The translations under genes and the position numbers were made by a program. A stretch of DNA of 64,000 bases, from assembly GCF_020097155.1 (NCBI RefSeq), contig NZ_CP083691.1, positions 1,860,001-1,924,000 on the forward strand, read 5' to 3'. Positions 46,144-55,051 of the stretch are shown here, one piece after another (within the stretch, counting starts at the first letter, position 1; the number at the start of each line of letters is the position of its first letter). The notes under the pieces are model-generated. The model saw nothing but the letters and a program-made list of their open reading frames with translations. It did not search any database and had not been told where the DNA came from. This stretch comes from Micrococcus porci (lineage in GTDB: Bacteria > Actinomycetota > Actinomycetes > Actinomycetales > Micrococcaceae).

Positions 46144-46857
46144 TTAACCGGCGGAGGCCGGGAGTCGTCCGAAATCAGTGGTGAGCCATTCCTCGATAGA
46201 GGGGCTGGGGAAGACGGGTACGTCGATGCCGGTGGCAGTTGGCTCGGGCGTGGCGTGTTGAATGCGGTCGAGCCGGAACAGCCGCCAGTCGGTGCGTTGA
46301 ATGTCGTAGGCAATCAGGTACCAGGCGCCTTTGCGCAGCGCGTGCCGGTAGGGACGTATGTGGCGTTCGCTCACCTTGCTGTGCTGGTCAGTGTAGGTGA
46401 AGCGCAGGTTCTGTCCTTGGGCCACGGCCTCTGCCAGCACACCGAGGAGCCGCCAATCAACCGGCGCGGCGACGGGAGTGATCACTTGGGTCGCCAATGC
46501 CGTCGCTGCTGCCTGTTGACGCAGCTTCGGCGGGAGGAGCTGTTCCAGCTTGGTGCGCACCGTCGCTGCCTCGTTGACGCCGCCGGCTTCCAGGAGGAGT
46601 AGCCCGGTGACGAGTGAGCAGACCTCGTCGGCGTCTAGCAGCAGGGGCGGGATCTTGACGCTCGGCACGAGTCGATACGTTGCGCCAGGTCCGGGCGCGG
46701 ACCGAATGTCGTATCCCAGGGATCGCAATCTGGCGACGTCACGGCGAACCGTCCGGTCTGCGATGCCGAGGCGCTGCGCGAGGTCTGCTGCTGTCCAGGC
46801 GCGTCCGGTCTGCAGCAGTGACAGCAGCTGTAGGGCGCGTGATGACGGACTTTCCAC
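46144..46857 (-). CDS. HTH-WYL transcriptional regulator
   Basis: Protein of 237 aa. The N-terminal HTH_11 winged helix (RALQLLSLLQTGRAWTAADLAQRLGIADRTVRRDVARL) is followed by a WYL domain (HIRPYRHALRKGAWYLIAYD with the W-Y-L core). It is divergent from an NmrA-like reductase gene, 86 bp apart, and is the obvious regulator of it. It lies between the maintenance and transfer sections. Confidence 0.9.
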   Translation of the reverse strand: MESPSSRALQLLSLLQTGRAWTAADLAQRLGIADRTVRRDVARLRSLGYDIRSAPGPGATYRLVPSVKIPPLLLDADEVCSLVTGLLLLEAGGVNEAATVRTKLEQLLPPKLRQQAAATALATQVITPVAAPVDWRLLGVLAEAVAQGQNLRFTYTDQHSKVSERHIRPYRHALRKGAWYLIAYDIQRTDWRLFRLDRIQHATPEPTATGIDVPVFPSPSIEEWLTTDFGRLPASAG

Positions 46858-46943
46858 ACGGCCATTATCGGCCTAGATGAGGACTAGAACAGGCCGGATC
46901 TGTCGTTAGCGTGGTGTGCGAGACCTCATGAAAGGAGACTCGC

Positions 46944-47813
46944 ATGCGCATTGCGGTCACGACCCCGATGGGCCACGTCGGGAGGCACGTCACATCCATG
47001 CTGATCAGATCCGGAGTGCGCCCACTACTCCTAGCTCGAAGACCCGAGAACGTCACCCCGGGGCTACGGAAGCACGCCGACATCGTCAAGGCGAATTCCA
47101 CCGACCCTGCGCAGGTGACCGCGGCGACACAGGGCGTAGACGCGATCTATTGGGTCGATCCCAGTGTGATGTCATCCGACCCCCTAGCCGACTACACCCT
47201 AGCCACGGAAGCTCTGGTGAAGGCGGTTACCGCCAACGGAATCGGCCGCGTCGTGTTCCAAAGCAGCATCGGTGCCGAGAAGCGTCACGGCGTCGGCGAG
47301 ATTGACGGCCTGGCAGGCACCGAGGTCGCCCTGGACACCCTCGATGTAGATGTCACCCACCTGCGGTGCGGCTACTTCTTCACCAACCTGCTGCTGGACA
47401 TTGATGCAGTGCGGCAGGGGCAACTGACGACAGTGCTGCCACTCGACCAGCCAATGAGCTGGGTGGCTCCACGCGATATCGCCGAGGTCGCCAGCCTCAC
47501 CCTGCTCAACACGCAGTGGCACGGCCACCGAGTCCAAGCCGTCCACGGACCACAAGACCTGTCCTGGCGTCAGGTGGCCGAGACCTTGACTGCCCATGTC
47601 GGTCACCAGGTCCACGCGGAGCAAATCACTGACACCGAGATGCTCCAGCGCTACCTTGCCGCAGGGATGGCTCCAATGATGGCCGACGCCATCCTCGGCA
47701 TGAGCACCGGACTGCGCGATGGCTTCCGCCCCGAACAGCCGAGAACTCTGGCAACGACCACACCCACAACTTTGACCAGCTGGATCCACGAGGAACTTAT
47801 CCCGGTGCTCTGA
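46944..47813 (+). CDS. NmrA-like NAD(P)-binding protein
   Basis: Atypical short-chain dehydrogenase-like protein of 289 aa with a Rossmann N-terminus (IAVTTPMGHVGRHVTSMLIRSG, an altered G-x2-G-x2-G), GIGRVVFQSSIGAEK and MSWVAPRDIAEVASLTLL. AAGGAGA precedes the ATG. Such proteins are redox sensors or quinone reductases. With the divergent WYL regulator it forms a two-gene cargo module unrelated to transfer. Confidence 0.87.
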   Translation: MRIAVTTPMGHVGRHVTSMLIRSGVRPLLLARRPENVTPGLRKHADIVKANSTDPAQVTAATQGVDAIYWVDPSVMSSDPLADYTLATEALVKAVTANGIGRVVFQSSIGAEKRHGVGEIDGLAGTEVALDTLDVDVTHLRCGYFFTNLLLDIDAVRQGQLTTVLPLDQPMSWVAPRDIAEVASLTLLNTQWHGHRVQAVHGPQDLSWRQVAETLTAHVGHQVHAEQITDTEMLQRYLAAGMAPMMADAILGMSTGLRDGFRPEQPRTLATTTPTTLTSWIHEELIPVL

Positions 47814-47882
47814 TTCCAAAGACTCGTCAACGTCCCTCAGCGGGCGGTCTCCTCGGTGTTCTGGTGGGTGCACCTGCTGGGC

Positions 47883-48575
47883 ATGGACACTTCCGATCGT
47901 TCGTCGCGTCGCCGGCTCGTGCTGATCGCTGCCGGCTCAGTCACGGCCCTGGTGTGTGGGGTCGGGATCTACGGCCTGGCCACCGGCCCCCGCACCCCGA
48001 CCAGCACCCCGGGCACGTCACCGACCATCACCACCAGCCCGTCCCCCTCCGCAACCAGCACCGCCAAGCCTTCGGCCTCGGGGGCGCCGCTGGTGCCACC
48101 GGTGGCGAGTAGTGCTGATCCGGAGCAGTTCGCTCGCAATGTCGCGACCACGCTGTTTGCGTGGGACACCACCACCGGGCTGCTGCCGCTGGACTACACC
48201 TCGGCGATCCTCGCCGTCGGGGACCCCAGCGGCACCGAACAAGCCGGCCTCGCCACCGACGTCGCCGCCTACCTGCCCTCGCGGACCGCCTGGCAGGACC
48301 TGCGTGAGTACGGCACCAGTCAGCATCTGACGATCGCCCGCGCCTACATCCCCGACCAGTGGGGCGAAGCCGTTGCCCAGGCACCCGAGGGGCAACTCGC
48401 ACCAGGCACGGTCGCCTACACCATCGAGGGCACCCGGCACCGCACCGGAACCTGGAACGGCGAACCAGTCGCCTCGGCCCACAAGGTGGAGTTCACCGTG
48501 TTCGTAGTCTGCGCGCCGACCTACGACACCTGCCACCTGCTGCGCCTGTCACAGCTCGACAACCCGCTGCGGTGA
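47883..48575 (+). CDS. Conjugal transfer protein, single-pass with NTF2-like domain (TcpC/VirB8-like)
   Basis: Protein of about 230 aa with an N-terminal membrane helix (RRLVLIAAGSVTALVCGVGIYGL), a Thr/Ser/Pro linker and an extracytoplasmic domain (DPEQFARNVATTLFAWDTT ... CAPTYDTCHLL) that looks NTF2-like. This arrangement and position at the head of the transfer genes match TcpC/VirB8 scaffold proteins. The start is uncertain (ATG 47883 or an upstream GTG). The fold assignment is inference. Confidence 0.7.
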   Translation: MDTSDRSSRRRLVLIAAGSVTALVCGVGIYGLATGPRTPTSTPGTSPTITTSPSPSATSTAKPSASGAPLVPPVASSADPEQFARNVATTLFAWDTTTGLLPLDYTSAILAVGDPSGTEQAGLATDVAAYLPSRTAWQDLREYGTSQHLTIARAYIPDQWGEAVAQAPEGQLAPGTVAYTIEGTRHRTGTWNGEPVASAHKVEFTVFVVCAPTYDTCHLLRLSQLDNPLR

Positions 48576-48582
48576 CCCGGCC

Positions 48583-50199
48583 GTGAAGAAACTCGCCGTC
48601 ATCGCTGCCGTGCTCGTGCTGTTCAGTCCCGCCCTGCTCCTGCTGGGGGTTGGGATGATCTTCAGCCCCGGCGCCAACGCCTCCTGCACCACCAGCACGA
48701 CTGGCCCGTCGGTGGTGGGGCCGGTGCCGGACTCGCTGGACGTGACGACCGCTGACGGGCAGACCTTCACGCTGAACACCACCCAGCTCACCCATGCCGC
48801 CACCATCATCCAGACCGGATCCCAGATCGAGGGCGTCACGCGTGACGGGCTGCAGATCGCGCTCATGGCCGCGCTCACCGAGTCGAATCTGCGGATGCTG
48901 GCCAACACCAGCGTCTACCCCGACTCCGGGAATCACCCCAATGACGGGGACGCCTCCGACCACGACAGCCTCGGCCTGTTCCAGATGCGACCCCAAGCCG
49001 GATGGGGCACCGTCCCTGACCTCATGGACCCTGGCTACCAGGCGCGCGCGTTCTTCGGCGGACCCACCGGCCCCAACCACCCCTCACCCCGCGGACTGCT
49101 CGACATCCCCGGCTGGCAGACCCTGTCCAAGGGCGAAGCCGCCCAAGCCGTCGAGGTGTCGGCCTACCCCGACCGGTATGCGAACTACGAGCCCGTCGCC
49201 GAACAGATCCTCACTACCCTCACCACCCCCACAGCCGACAGCCCCCAGCTGCCCGAGACCGGGCGTGTGGTCTTCCCGCTGCCCGAGGGCACCTGGGTCG
49301 CCACCTCGCCATTTGGGATGCGGGTCCATCCCATCACCGGGGAGAACAAGCTCCACACCGGCGCGGACTACTCCGCCCCCGACGGCACCCCCGTCCTCGC
49401 CGCCGCCGACGGCATCGTCACCCACGCCTCGATGTCCGGCGGGTACGGCGGGCTGATCATCATCGAACACACCACCGGCGGGCAGAAGATCGCCACCGCC
49501 TACGCCCACCTGTGGGAGACCGGCATCCACGTCAATGTCGGCGACCAAGTCACCGCCGGACAACACATCGGCGATGTCGGCTCGGCCGGCTACTCCACCG
49601 GCGCACACCTGCACTTCGAACTCCGCCAAGGCGGCAGCGACGGCGAGTTCACCGACCCCCAGCCCTGGCTCGACCAACACACCAGCGGCAACCTTCCAGC
49701 CCCCACCACACCGGTCGAGCAGGAAGGCTGCAACCCGGTCGCGACCCAGCCCGCGCCGCCCCAAGGGCCCGATGCCGGAGACCCGGACCGCAAGGTCGAT
49801 GACCCTACCACCGACGGACAGATCACCGCCCGCATGCTCCACGTCTACACCCAAGCCCTCACCGCCTACCCCGACAGCTCCTGGGCCTGCTACTCACCCC
49901 GCCCCGGCACCAAATCCGAACACCCCCTCGGACGAGCCTGTGACGTCACCTTCGGCAACGCCATCGGCTCCCGACCCACACCCCAGCAGCTCGAAGCCGG
50001 ATGGGCGCTGACGAACTGGCTCCAAGACAACGCCGAAACCCTCGGCGTCGAGTACCTGATCTGGCAAGGCCAGATCTGGTCCCTCGCTCGCGATGCCGAG
50101 GGCTGGCGCCCCTACAACGGCGGTGGCATGCACGACCCCACCGACGTCACCGGCGGCCACTACGACCACGTCCACATCACCGTCAAAGAAGGCAGCTGA
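48583..50199 (+). CDS. Bifunctional peptidoglycan hydrolase (lytic transglycosylase plus M23 endopeptidase)
   Basis: Exported protein of 538 aa that would open the wall for the transfer channel. A signal/membrane helix (residues 3-30) is followed by a lysozyme-like domain with the catalytic Glu in MAALTESNLRML and SLGLFQMRPQAGWG. The M23 domain follows, with zinc ligands in HTGADYSAPDG and HLHFELRQ. The C-terminal domain (about 420-538, EHPLGRACDVTFGNAIG ... HYDHVHITV) resembles the LAS-type extension seen on actinobacterial hydrolases. GTG start 7 bp after the previous stop. Confidence 0.92.
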   Translation: MKKLAVIAAVLVLFSPALLLLGVGMIFSPGANASCTTSTTGPSVVGPVPDSLDVTTADGQTFTLNTTQLTHAATIIQTGSQIEGVTRDGLQIALMAALTESNLRMLANTSVYPDSGNHPNDGDASDHDSLGLFQMRPQAGWGTVPDLMDPGYQARAFFGGPTGPNHPSPRGLLDIPGWQTLSKGEAAQAVEVSAYPDRYANYEPVAEQILTTLTTPTADSPQLPETGRVVFPLPEGTWVATSPFGMRVHPITGENKLHTGADYSAPDGTPVLAAADGIVTHASMSGGYGGLIIIEHTTGGQKIATAYAHLWETGIHVNVGDQVTAGQHIGDVGSAGYSTGAHLHFELRQGGSDGEFTDPQPWLDQHTSGNLPAPTTPVEQEGCNPVATQPAPPQGPDAGDPDRKVDDPTTDGQITARMLHVYTQALTAYPDSSWACYSPRPGTKSEHPLGRACDVTFGNAIGSRPTPQQLEAGWALTNWLQDNAETLGVEYLIWQGQIWSLARDAEGWRPYNGGGMHDPTDVTGGHYDHVHITVKEGS

Positions 50200-50204
50200 T
50201 ACCC

Positions 50205-50471
50205 GTGAACATCTACCCCGACTTCGGCGCCTTCGGCGACAACACCACCCTCCACACCGTGATCGGCGCCCTCTTGACGTTCGTCCTCGTCACCGCCGTC
50301 CTCACCATGCTCATCAGCGGCATCACCTGGGCCATCGCCACAGCGAACGGCAACCACACCACCGCCACCAAAGCCCGCACCGGACTCCTCGTCGCCCTCG
50401 GCACAGCCACCCTCGCCGGCGCCGGCATCACCTGGCTCAACTGGCTCATCAACCTCGGCGACCAGCTGTGA
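50205..50471 (+). CDS. Small two-helix membrane protein, pilin-like (DUF6112-type)
   Basis: An 88-aa protein with GTG start at 50205, 5 bp after the hydrolase stop. It has two membrane helices (residues about 14-38 and 55-80) separated by a short basic loop (NGNHTTATKAR). Such small proteins occupy the VirB2/TrbC place in actinobacterial type IV systems. A paralogue-like protein is encoded at 51663-51986, beyond the antisense gene that splits the operon here. Confidence 0.75.
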   Translation: MNIYPDFGAFGDNTTLHTVIGALLTFVLVTAVLTMLISGITWAIATANGNHTTATKARTGLLVALGTATLAGAGITWLNWLINLGDQL

Positions 50472-50489
50472 GCAGCTCGAAGACAGCTG

Positions 50490-51515
50490 TCAGAACGGTG
50501 GTTCGTCGGTCTTCAGCCAAGGGTTGGGTGGCGAGGACGGCTGTGCTTCATCCGGCAACGGGAGGGTGCTGACGACGTACAGGTTCAAGATGTCGTCACG
50601 GTCCAAGAACATGATCTGGCTACGTTTGGATGCGTCAAGGGCGTTGCCCAGCCAGTTTCGAGCTGACTTGGTGATTTCGCCGCCAGCCACGATGAACGCG
50701 TGATCGACCAGCACTCGACGGTTGACTTCGGGATCGAAGATCTCGTGGGCGAGCATCATGAGGGCCTGGTTATGGATCTCGGCCATATTCGCATTGCCAG
50801 CCTTGGTGACGCCCGAGGCATCAAGCTTGCCCTTCTTGGCCTGAAGGCCGAAGTACAAGACGTGTTGCGTAGGCAGCGTGTAACGCATCCACACGTCCTT
50901 GCCATACTCCAACGATTTGTCCTTGTGCCCTGCCGCAGTGATGCGGTGGTAGCCGAGTTGTCTGAACATCGGGAGCAGGATCTTCTCGATGAGGTCGTCC
51001 TCGCTACACGAGTCCAGATAGGCAGCAAGGAGTTTGCGGCGCTCCTGCTCTGCCTTGCTGAACGGCCGATGCGGGTTGGCGGCCAGCACGGTCACTGACT
51101 GGGTACCCATGTGCCGGAGGTAGCAGTGGTTGTCCTCCGCGTAGAACGCGTGAAACCCCTCGCGCTCCAGAACAGCGTTGAGGAGAGCCAGAGCGCGGGG
51201 CCGGTCAGGTCCTTCGTTGAGGCGATCAGCGGGACTCATGAGCTGATCGATCAAGCGGCAGAACAACTCCGGAGGATGGCTCGGACCTTCGTGCGGTTGA
51301 GCCAAAATGTCGTCGAGAACGTCCGCAACCCACTCCCTGCGCGTCGAGCCGTCGTGTCGATACTCGGTATCAAGGTCCTGAAAGAACTCCGTAATCCGGG
51401 AACTCGACCGGTAGGGAAAGTACTTGGCCTCATCCTCGGTCTCGGCATCGTCACGTCCCACGTTACCGACCACCAAGTCAGCCAACGCGACCAGATTCCT
51501 GCGCTTGAACTTCAC
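50490..51515 (-). CDS. AbiJ-type N-terminal domain with PD-(D/E)XK-like nuclease domain, probable phage-defence protein
   Basis: Protein of 341 aa on the strand opposite to the transfer genes. GTG at 51515 is used; a -10-like GATACT 6 bp upstream suggests a leaderless message. The N-terminal 140 residues (RITEFFQDLDTEYRHDGSTRREWVADVLDDI ... LEREGFHAFY) match the sort of domain found at the N-terminus of AbiJ-like abortive-infection proteins. The C-terminal half has a restriction-endonuclease-like core: E in LIEKILLPMFRQLGY, D in LEYGKDVWMRY, and Q-x-K in YFGLQAKKGKLDA. Both domain assignments are from motif memory. Base composition is less GC-rich than the flanks. It was inserted between two transfer genes. 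Confidence 0.7.
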   Translation of the reverse strand: MKFKRRNLVALADLVVGNVGRDDAETEDEAKYFPYRSSSRITEFFQDLDTEYRHDGSTRREWVADVLDDILAQPHEGPSHPPELFCRLIDQLMSPADRLNEGPDRPRALALLNAVLEREGFHAFYAEDNHCYLRHMGTQSVTVLAANPHRPFSKAEQERRKLLAAYLDSCSEDDLIEKILLPMFRQLGYHRITAAGHKDKSLEYGKDVWMRYTLPTQHVLYFGLQAKKGKLDASGVTKAGNANMAEIHNQALMMLAHEIFDPEVNRRVLVDHAFIVAGGEITKSARNWLGNALDASKRSQIMFLDRDDILNLYVVSTLPLPDEAQPSSPPNPWLKTDEPPF

Positions 51516-51662
51516 CCTCGAAGTATCGCAGCAGCACCGAGGGCCGTCGATCACAACAGGAGCAGGCTGCACACCTGACAGGCAGACCTCCCCTGGTTGC
51601 CTGCCCTCCCGGTCGTCCCGGGGGCGGGTCCCTTTCGTCCTTCTGTCTGTGAGGAGCTTGCT

Positions 51663-51986
51663 GTGCTTGATCTGATGACGTCTGTCCTGCCCACGCTGCC
51701 GATGATGCTGCCGATGGAGGTGGACATCACGCCGAACGATGATGGGCTGCCGGGGATCGCGCAGCTGCGCAACATCGTGGCGGCGGTGATGACGATCGGG
51801 CTGATCCTGTCGGTGCTGGCGCTGATCATCTCCGCGATCGTGTGGGGCTTCGGCGCGAACTCCTCCAACCCGCACCTGGCCGGCCGCGGCAAGGTCGGTG
51901 TCCTGGTCTCCTGCGGGGCAGCGATCATCTGCGGTGCCGCGGTCACGCTGATCAACTTCTTCTGGAACGTCGGCCAGTCCGTCTAA
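51663..51986 (+). CDS. Small two-helix membrane protein, pilin-like (DUF6112-type)
   Basis: A 107-aa protein starting at GTG 51663 with GGAG 8 bp upstream. After a hydrophobic N-terminus (LMTSVLPTLPMMLPM) come two membrane helices joined by a short polar loop (FGANSSNPHLAGRGK), ending NVGQSV. It has the same architecture as the 88-aa protein at 50205. Probable type IV secretion pilin or inner channel component. Confidence 0.8.
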   Translation: MLDLMTSVLPTLPMMLPMEVDITPNDDGLPGIAQLRNIVAAVMTIGLILSVLALIISAIVWGFGANSSNPHLAGRGKVGVLVSCGAAIICGAAVTLINFFWNVGQSV

Positions 51987-52030
51987 CCCCTACCCAACCG
52001 TTCCAACCCCACGTGTGAGGAGTGATTGCG

Positions 52031-53542
52031 GTGGGTGTGTGCGATCTGCCCGTCATCTCAGGTGTCTGCGAAACCGCTGGCGAAGCAGCCGCCTCACTGG
52101 TGTCGGCTCCGTTCGACTGGCTCGCCCAAGCCATGGGCTCAGCCGCGGGCTGGTTGTTCGAGGCCGTGTGGAACGTCTTCGACGCCACCACCCTGGTCGA
52201 CATCACCAGTGACGGATACCTGTCGGTCTACAACCTGCTGTTCGGCATCGCGGTGTTCGTGATGCTGCTGTTCTTCTGCCTCCAACTCATCACCGGCCTC
52301 ATCAGACGTGACCCCACGGCCCTCACCCGGGCCGCCCTCGGCCTCGCCAAGAGCGTGTTGGGGTCGTTCGTGGTGATCACCCTGACCGGGCTGCTGTTGG
52401 AGGTGGTCGACCAGCTGTGTGTCGGGATCGTCCAAGCCGCCGGCGAGACCACCGAATCGATGGGCGAGAAGATCACGATCCTCGCCGGCGGACTGACCGC
52501 GATCAACATCGCCGCCCCCGGGGTGGGGGCGATCATCACGATCTTCCTCGCCGGGCTCGCGATCACCTCCGCGGCGATCGTGTGGCTGTCGCTGCTGGTG
52601 CGCAAGGCGCTGCTGCTGGTCGCGATCGTGTTCGCACCCCTGGCCCTGTCGGGCTCGTCGTGGGACGCCACCAGGGGGTGGATCAGCAAGTGGGCGATGT
52701 TCGTGGTCGCGCTGATCTGTTCCAAGCTCGTGCTGGTCGTGATGTTCCTGGTCGCGATCACCCAAGTCGCCGCCCCGATCGATGGAGACCTATCCTCGAT
52801 CAGCGACCCGCTGGCCGGGGTGGTGCTCATGGCGATGGCCGCGTTCGCCCCCTACCTGACCTACCGGTTCATCAGCTTCGTCGGGTTCGACATGTACCAC
52901 GCGATCGGCGCCGAACAGGACGCCAAGAACTCCCTCAACCGCCCCATCCCCCTCCCCGACCGCCAGCCGGGCAACCCCCAACAGGTCCTCGACGGTAACA
53001 ACAGCGGCAACGGCGGTGGTGGCGGGAAGCAGCCGCCGAAACCCAGCAGCCCGAACCCCTCGGCCTCCCAGGGCGGAACCGAGGCCGGAGCTGGCACTGG
53101 CGGAGCAGCAGGATCTGGGGCCTCCGGGTCGGGTGCCGCATCGGGTGGGTCTGCTGCCGCTGCGGGTCCTGCGGCCGCGGCAGTGATCGGGGTGCAGGTG
53201 GCCAAGGACGCCGCCACCGCGGGCCCGAAAGCCGGCGCCGAACTCGGTCAGCAGGCCGAGACCGCGGCAGACGCCGCCGACCACACCCCCACCCCCAACG
53301 GAGGCGCAGGCAATGGTGGGAATACTCCGCCGGCGCCTGCACCCGGTGGAACGCCGCCACAGCCGGGCACACCACCTGCCAGTACACAACCCACCCCGCC
53401 CAGCACCCCAAGCTCACAACCACCGGGGTCGTCCTCACATGGTGGGGGTGAGCAAGTGTCGCCGTCCGCGCCAGTGCCGAACCCGCCGCCCGCTGACAAT
53501 CCGCCACCGCCGTCGAGTGCATGGAAGGAGCCGCAGGCATGA
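52031..53542 (+). CDS. VirB6/TrbL-like polytopic transfer protein
   Basis: Protein of 503 aa. GTG at 52031 is chosen because GGAG ends 8 bp upstream. Six or more membrane helices occupy residues about 15-290, with the VirB6/TrbL-type pattern (SVYNLLFGIAVFVMLLFFCLQLITGLI; VRKALLLVAIVFAPLALSG). The last 200 residues are a Gly/Ala/Pro/Ser-rich cytoplasmic or exported tail. It forms the inner-membrane channel of the conjugation machine. Its stop overlaps the next gene. Confidence 0.88.
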   Translation: MGVCDLPVISGVCETAGEAAASLVSAPFDWLAQAMGSAAGWLFEAVWNVFDATTLVDITSDGYLSVYNLLFGIAVFVMLLFFCLQLITGLIRRDPTALTRAALGLAKSVLGSFVVITLTGLLLEVVDQLCVGIVQAAGETTESMGEKITILAGGLTAINIAAPGVGAIITIFLAGLAITSAAIVWLSLLVRKALLLVAIVFAPLALSGSSWDATRGWISKWAMFVVALICSKLVLVVMFLVAITQVAAPIDGDLSSISDPLAGVVLMAMAAFAPYLTYRFISFVGFDMYHAIGAEQDAKNSLNRPIPLPDRQPGNPQQVLDGNNSGNGGGGGKQPPKPSSPNPSASQGGTEAGAGTGGAAGSGASGSGAASGGSAAAAGPAAAAVIGVQVAKDAATAGPKAGAELGQQAETAADAADHTPTPNGGAGNGGNTPPAPAPGGTPPQPGTPPASTQPTPPSTPSSQPPGSSSHGGGEQVSPSAPVPNPPPADNPPPPSSAWKEPQA

Positions 53543-55026
53543 GCAGCCGCAAGAAGAACAACAGCCACGAACCGGAGGCGACCGGTTCGGAGCTGGTGCC
53601 GGTGAAGTTCTCCCGGCTCACCCGTCGCGGCATCCTGCTTGGCCTGTCCGCGGCCCAGCTGGTCACCGTCGGGATCGCGATCGCCACCATCATCACCGCC
53701 CTGTACGCGGGGGGCGGGATGTGGCTGGCCTACACCGCCCCCGTCTGGGCCACCGCCGTCCTCCTCACCTGGGTACCTGTCGCGGGACGCCCGGTCATCG
53801 AGTGGGTGCCCGTGGCCGGCTGGTGGGTCTACCGCACCACCATCGGCCAGCTCCTCTACCGGCGCCGCATCGTCACCCCACGCCCCGCCGGAACCCTCGC
53901 CCTGCCCGGCGACCAAGCCCGGCTGCGCGAGTACGAGGACCCGACCACGGGGGCGGGAATGATCCACGACCCCCACCAGAACACGCTCACGGTGGTGTGC
54001 GAGATCACCCACCCCGCGTTCGTGCTCCTCGACCCCGCCGAACAAGAACGACGCGTCACCGCCTGGGGCCGCGTCCTGGCCACCGTCTGCCGCTCCGGCA
54101 GGATCGCCACCCTGCAGATCCTGGAACGCACCCTGCCCGACTCCGGCACCGGACTGGCCGAATGGTGGACCACCCACGGACAGCCCGATGACACCAGCTG
54201 GGCTGCCACCACCTACGCCGAACTCATCAACCGCGCCGGCCCCGCCGGCGAACGCCACGCCACCACCCTGTCGCTATCCCTCGACATGAGAAACGCGGCG
54301 AGGCAGATCCGCACCGCCGGCGGCGGCATCCGCGGCGCCGCCGCCGTCCTGCGCCAAGAAATGAACACCCTCACCGCCGCACTCCGCTCAGCCGACCTCA
54401 CCCCATCCGGTTGGCTCACCCCCGGCCAGATTGCGGTGATCCTGCGCTCGGCCTACGACCCCGCCATCGCCGCCACCCTGGAACGCCACGGCGAGATCGG
54501 CCACGACCTCGCCACCGCCGGACCGGTCGCGGTCAACGAAACCTGGAGTCGTATCCGCACCGACTCCGCCCACCACGCTGTGCTGTGGATCAGCGAATGG
54601 CCCCGCTCCATGGTCTACCCAGGTTTCCTCTCACCCATCCTGCTCTCCAGCGGAATCCAACGATCGTTCTCCCTGATCTGCACTCCCATGCGGTCCGACC
54701 AGGCCGCCCGCGACATCCGCAAGAAGAAGGTCGAGCACATCTCCGACCAAGCCCAACGCGCCAAAATCGGGCAGATCGAGGACGCTTCCCAGACGGCTGA
54801 GTACCACGATGTCCTCCAGCAAGAAGCCGACCTCACCGCTGGCCACGGCATTCTGCGCTACACCGGCCTGATCACCGTCACCGCCACCACGATCGAAGAC
54901 CTCGACGCCCACGTCGCCGCCCTCGAACAGGCCGCCATCCAAGCCAACTGCGAAACCCGACTCCTCGCCGGGCAACAAGCCAAAGCCTTCACCGCCGCAG
55001 CCCTGCCCCTGTGTCGGCAGGTCTGA
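53539..55026 (+). CDS. PrgI/SCO6880-like type IV secretion protein
   Basis: Protein of 495 aa. An N-terminal PrgI-like region with two membrane helices (about 38-90: FSRLTRRGILLGLSAAQLVTVGIA, then WVPVAGRPVIEWVPVAGWW) is followed by a soluble domain typical of the SCO6880 family (HDPHQNTLTVVCEITHPAFVLLD; WISEWPRSMVYPGFLSPIL). In actinobacterial ICEs it normally stands just before the VirB4 ATPase genes. Here that order is broken by about 3 kb holding an antisense gene and two IS elements. Confidence 0.88.
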   Translation: MSSRKKNNSHEPEATGSELVPVKFSRLTRRGILLGLSAAQLVTVGIAIATIITALYAGGGMWLAYTAPVWATAVLLTWVPVAGRPVIEWVPVAGWWVYRTTIGQLLYRRRIVTPRPAGTLALPGDQARLREYEDPTTGAGMIHDPHQNTLTVVCEITHPAFVLLDPAEQERRVTAWGRVLATVCRSGRIATLQILERTLPDSGTGLAEWWTTHGQPDDTSWAATTYAELINRAGPAGERHATTLSLSLDMRNAARQIRTAGGGIRGAAAVLRQEMNTLTAALRSADLTPSGWLTPGQIAVILRSAYDPAIAATLERHGEIGHDLATAGPVAVNETWSRIRTDSAHHAVLWISEWPRSMVYPGFLSPILLSSGIQRSFSLICTPMRSDQAARDIRKKKVEHISDQAQRAKIGQIEDASQTAEYHDVLQQEADLTAGHGILRYTGLITVTATTIEDLDAHVAALEQAAIQANCETRLLAGQQAKAFTAAALPLCRQV

Positions 55027-55051
55027 GAGAGCTGTCGCCTGTCGAGTCGGG

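Noticed and set aside
52980..53540. Separate Pro/Gly/Ala-rich gene
   Set aside because: This low-complexity region is in frame with, and continuous from, the VirB6/TrbL-like protein and has no own ribosome site.
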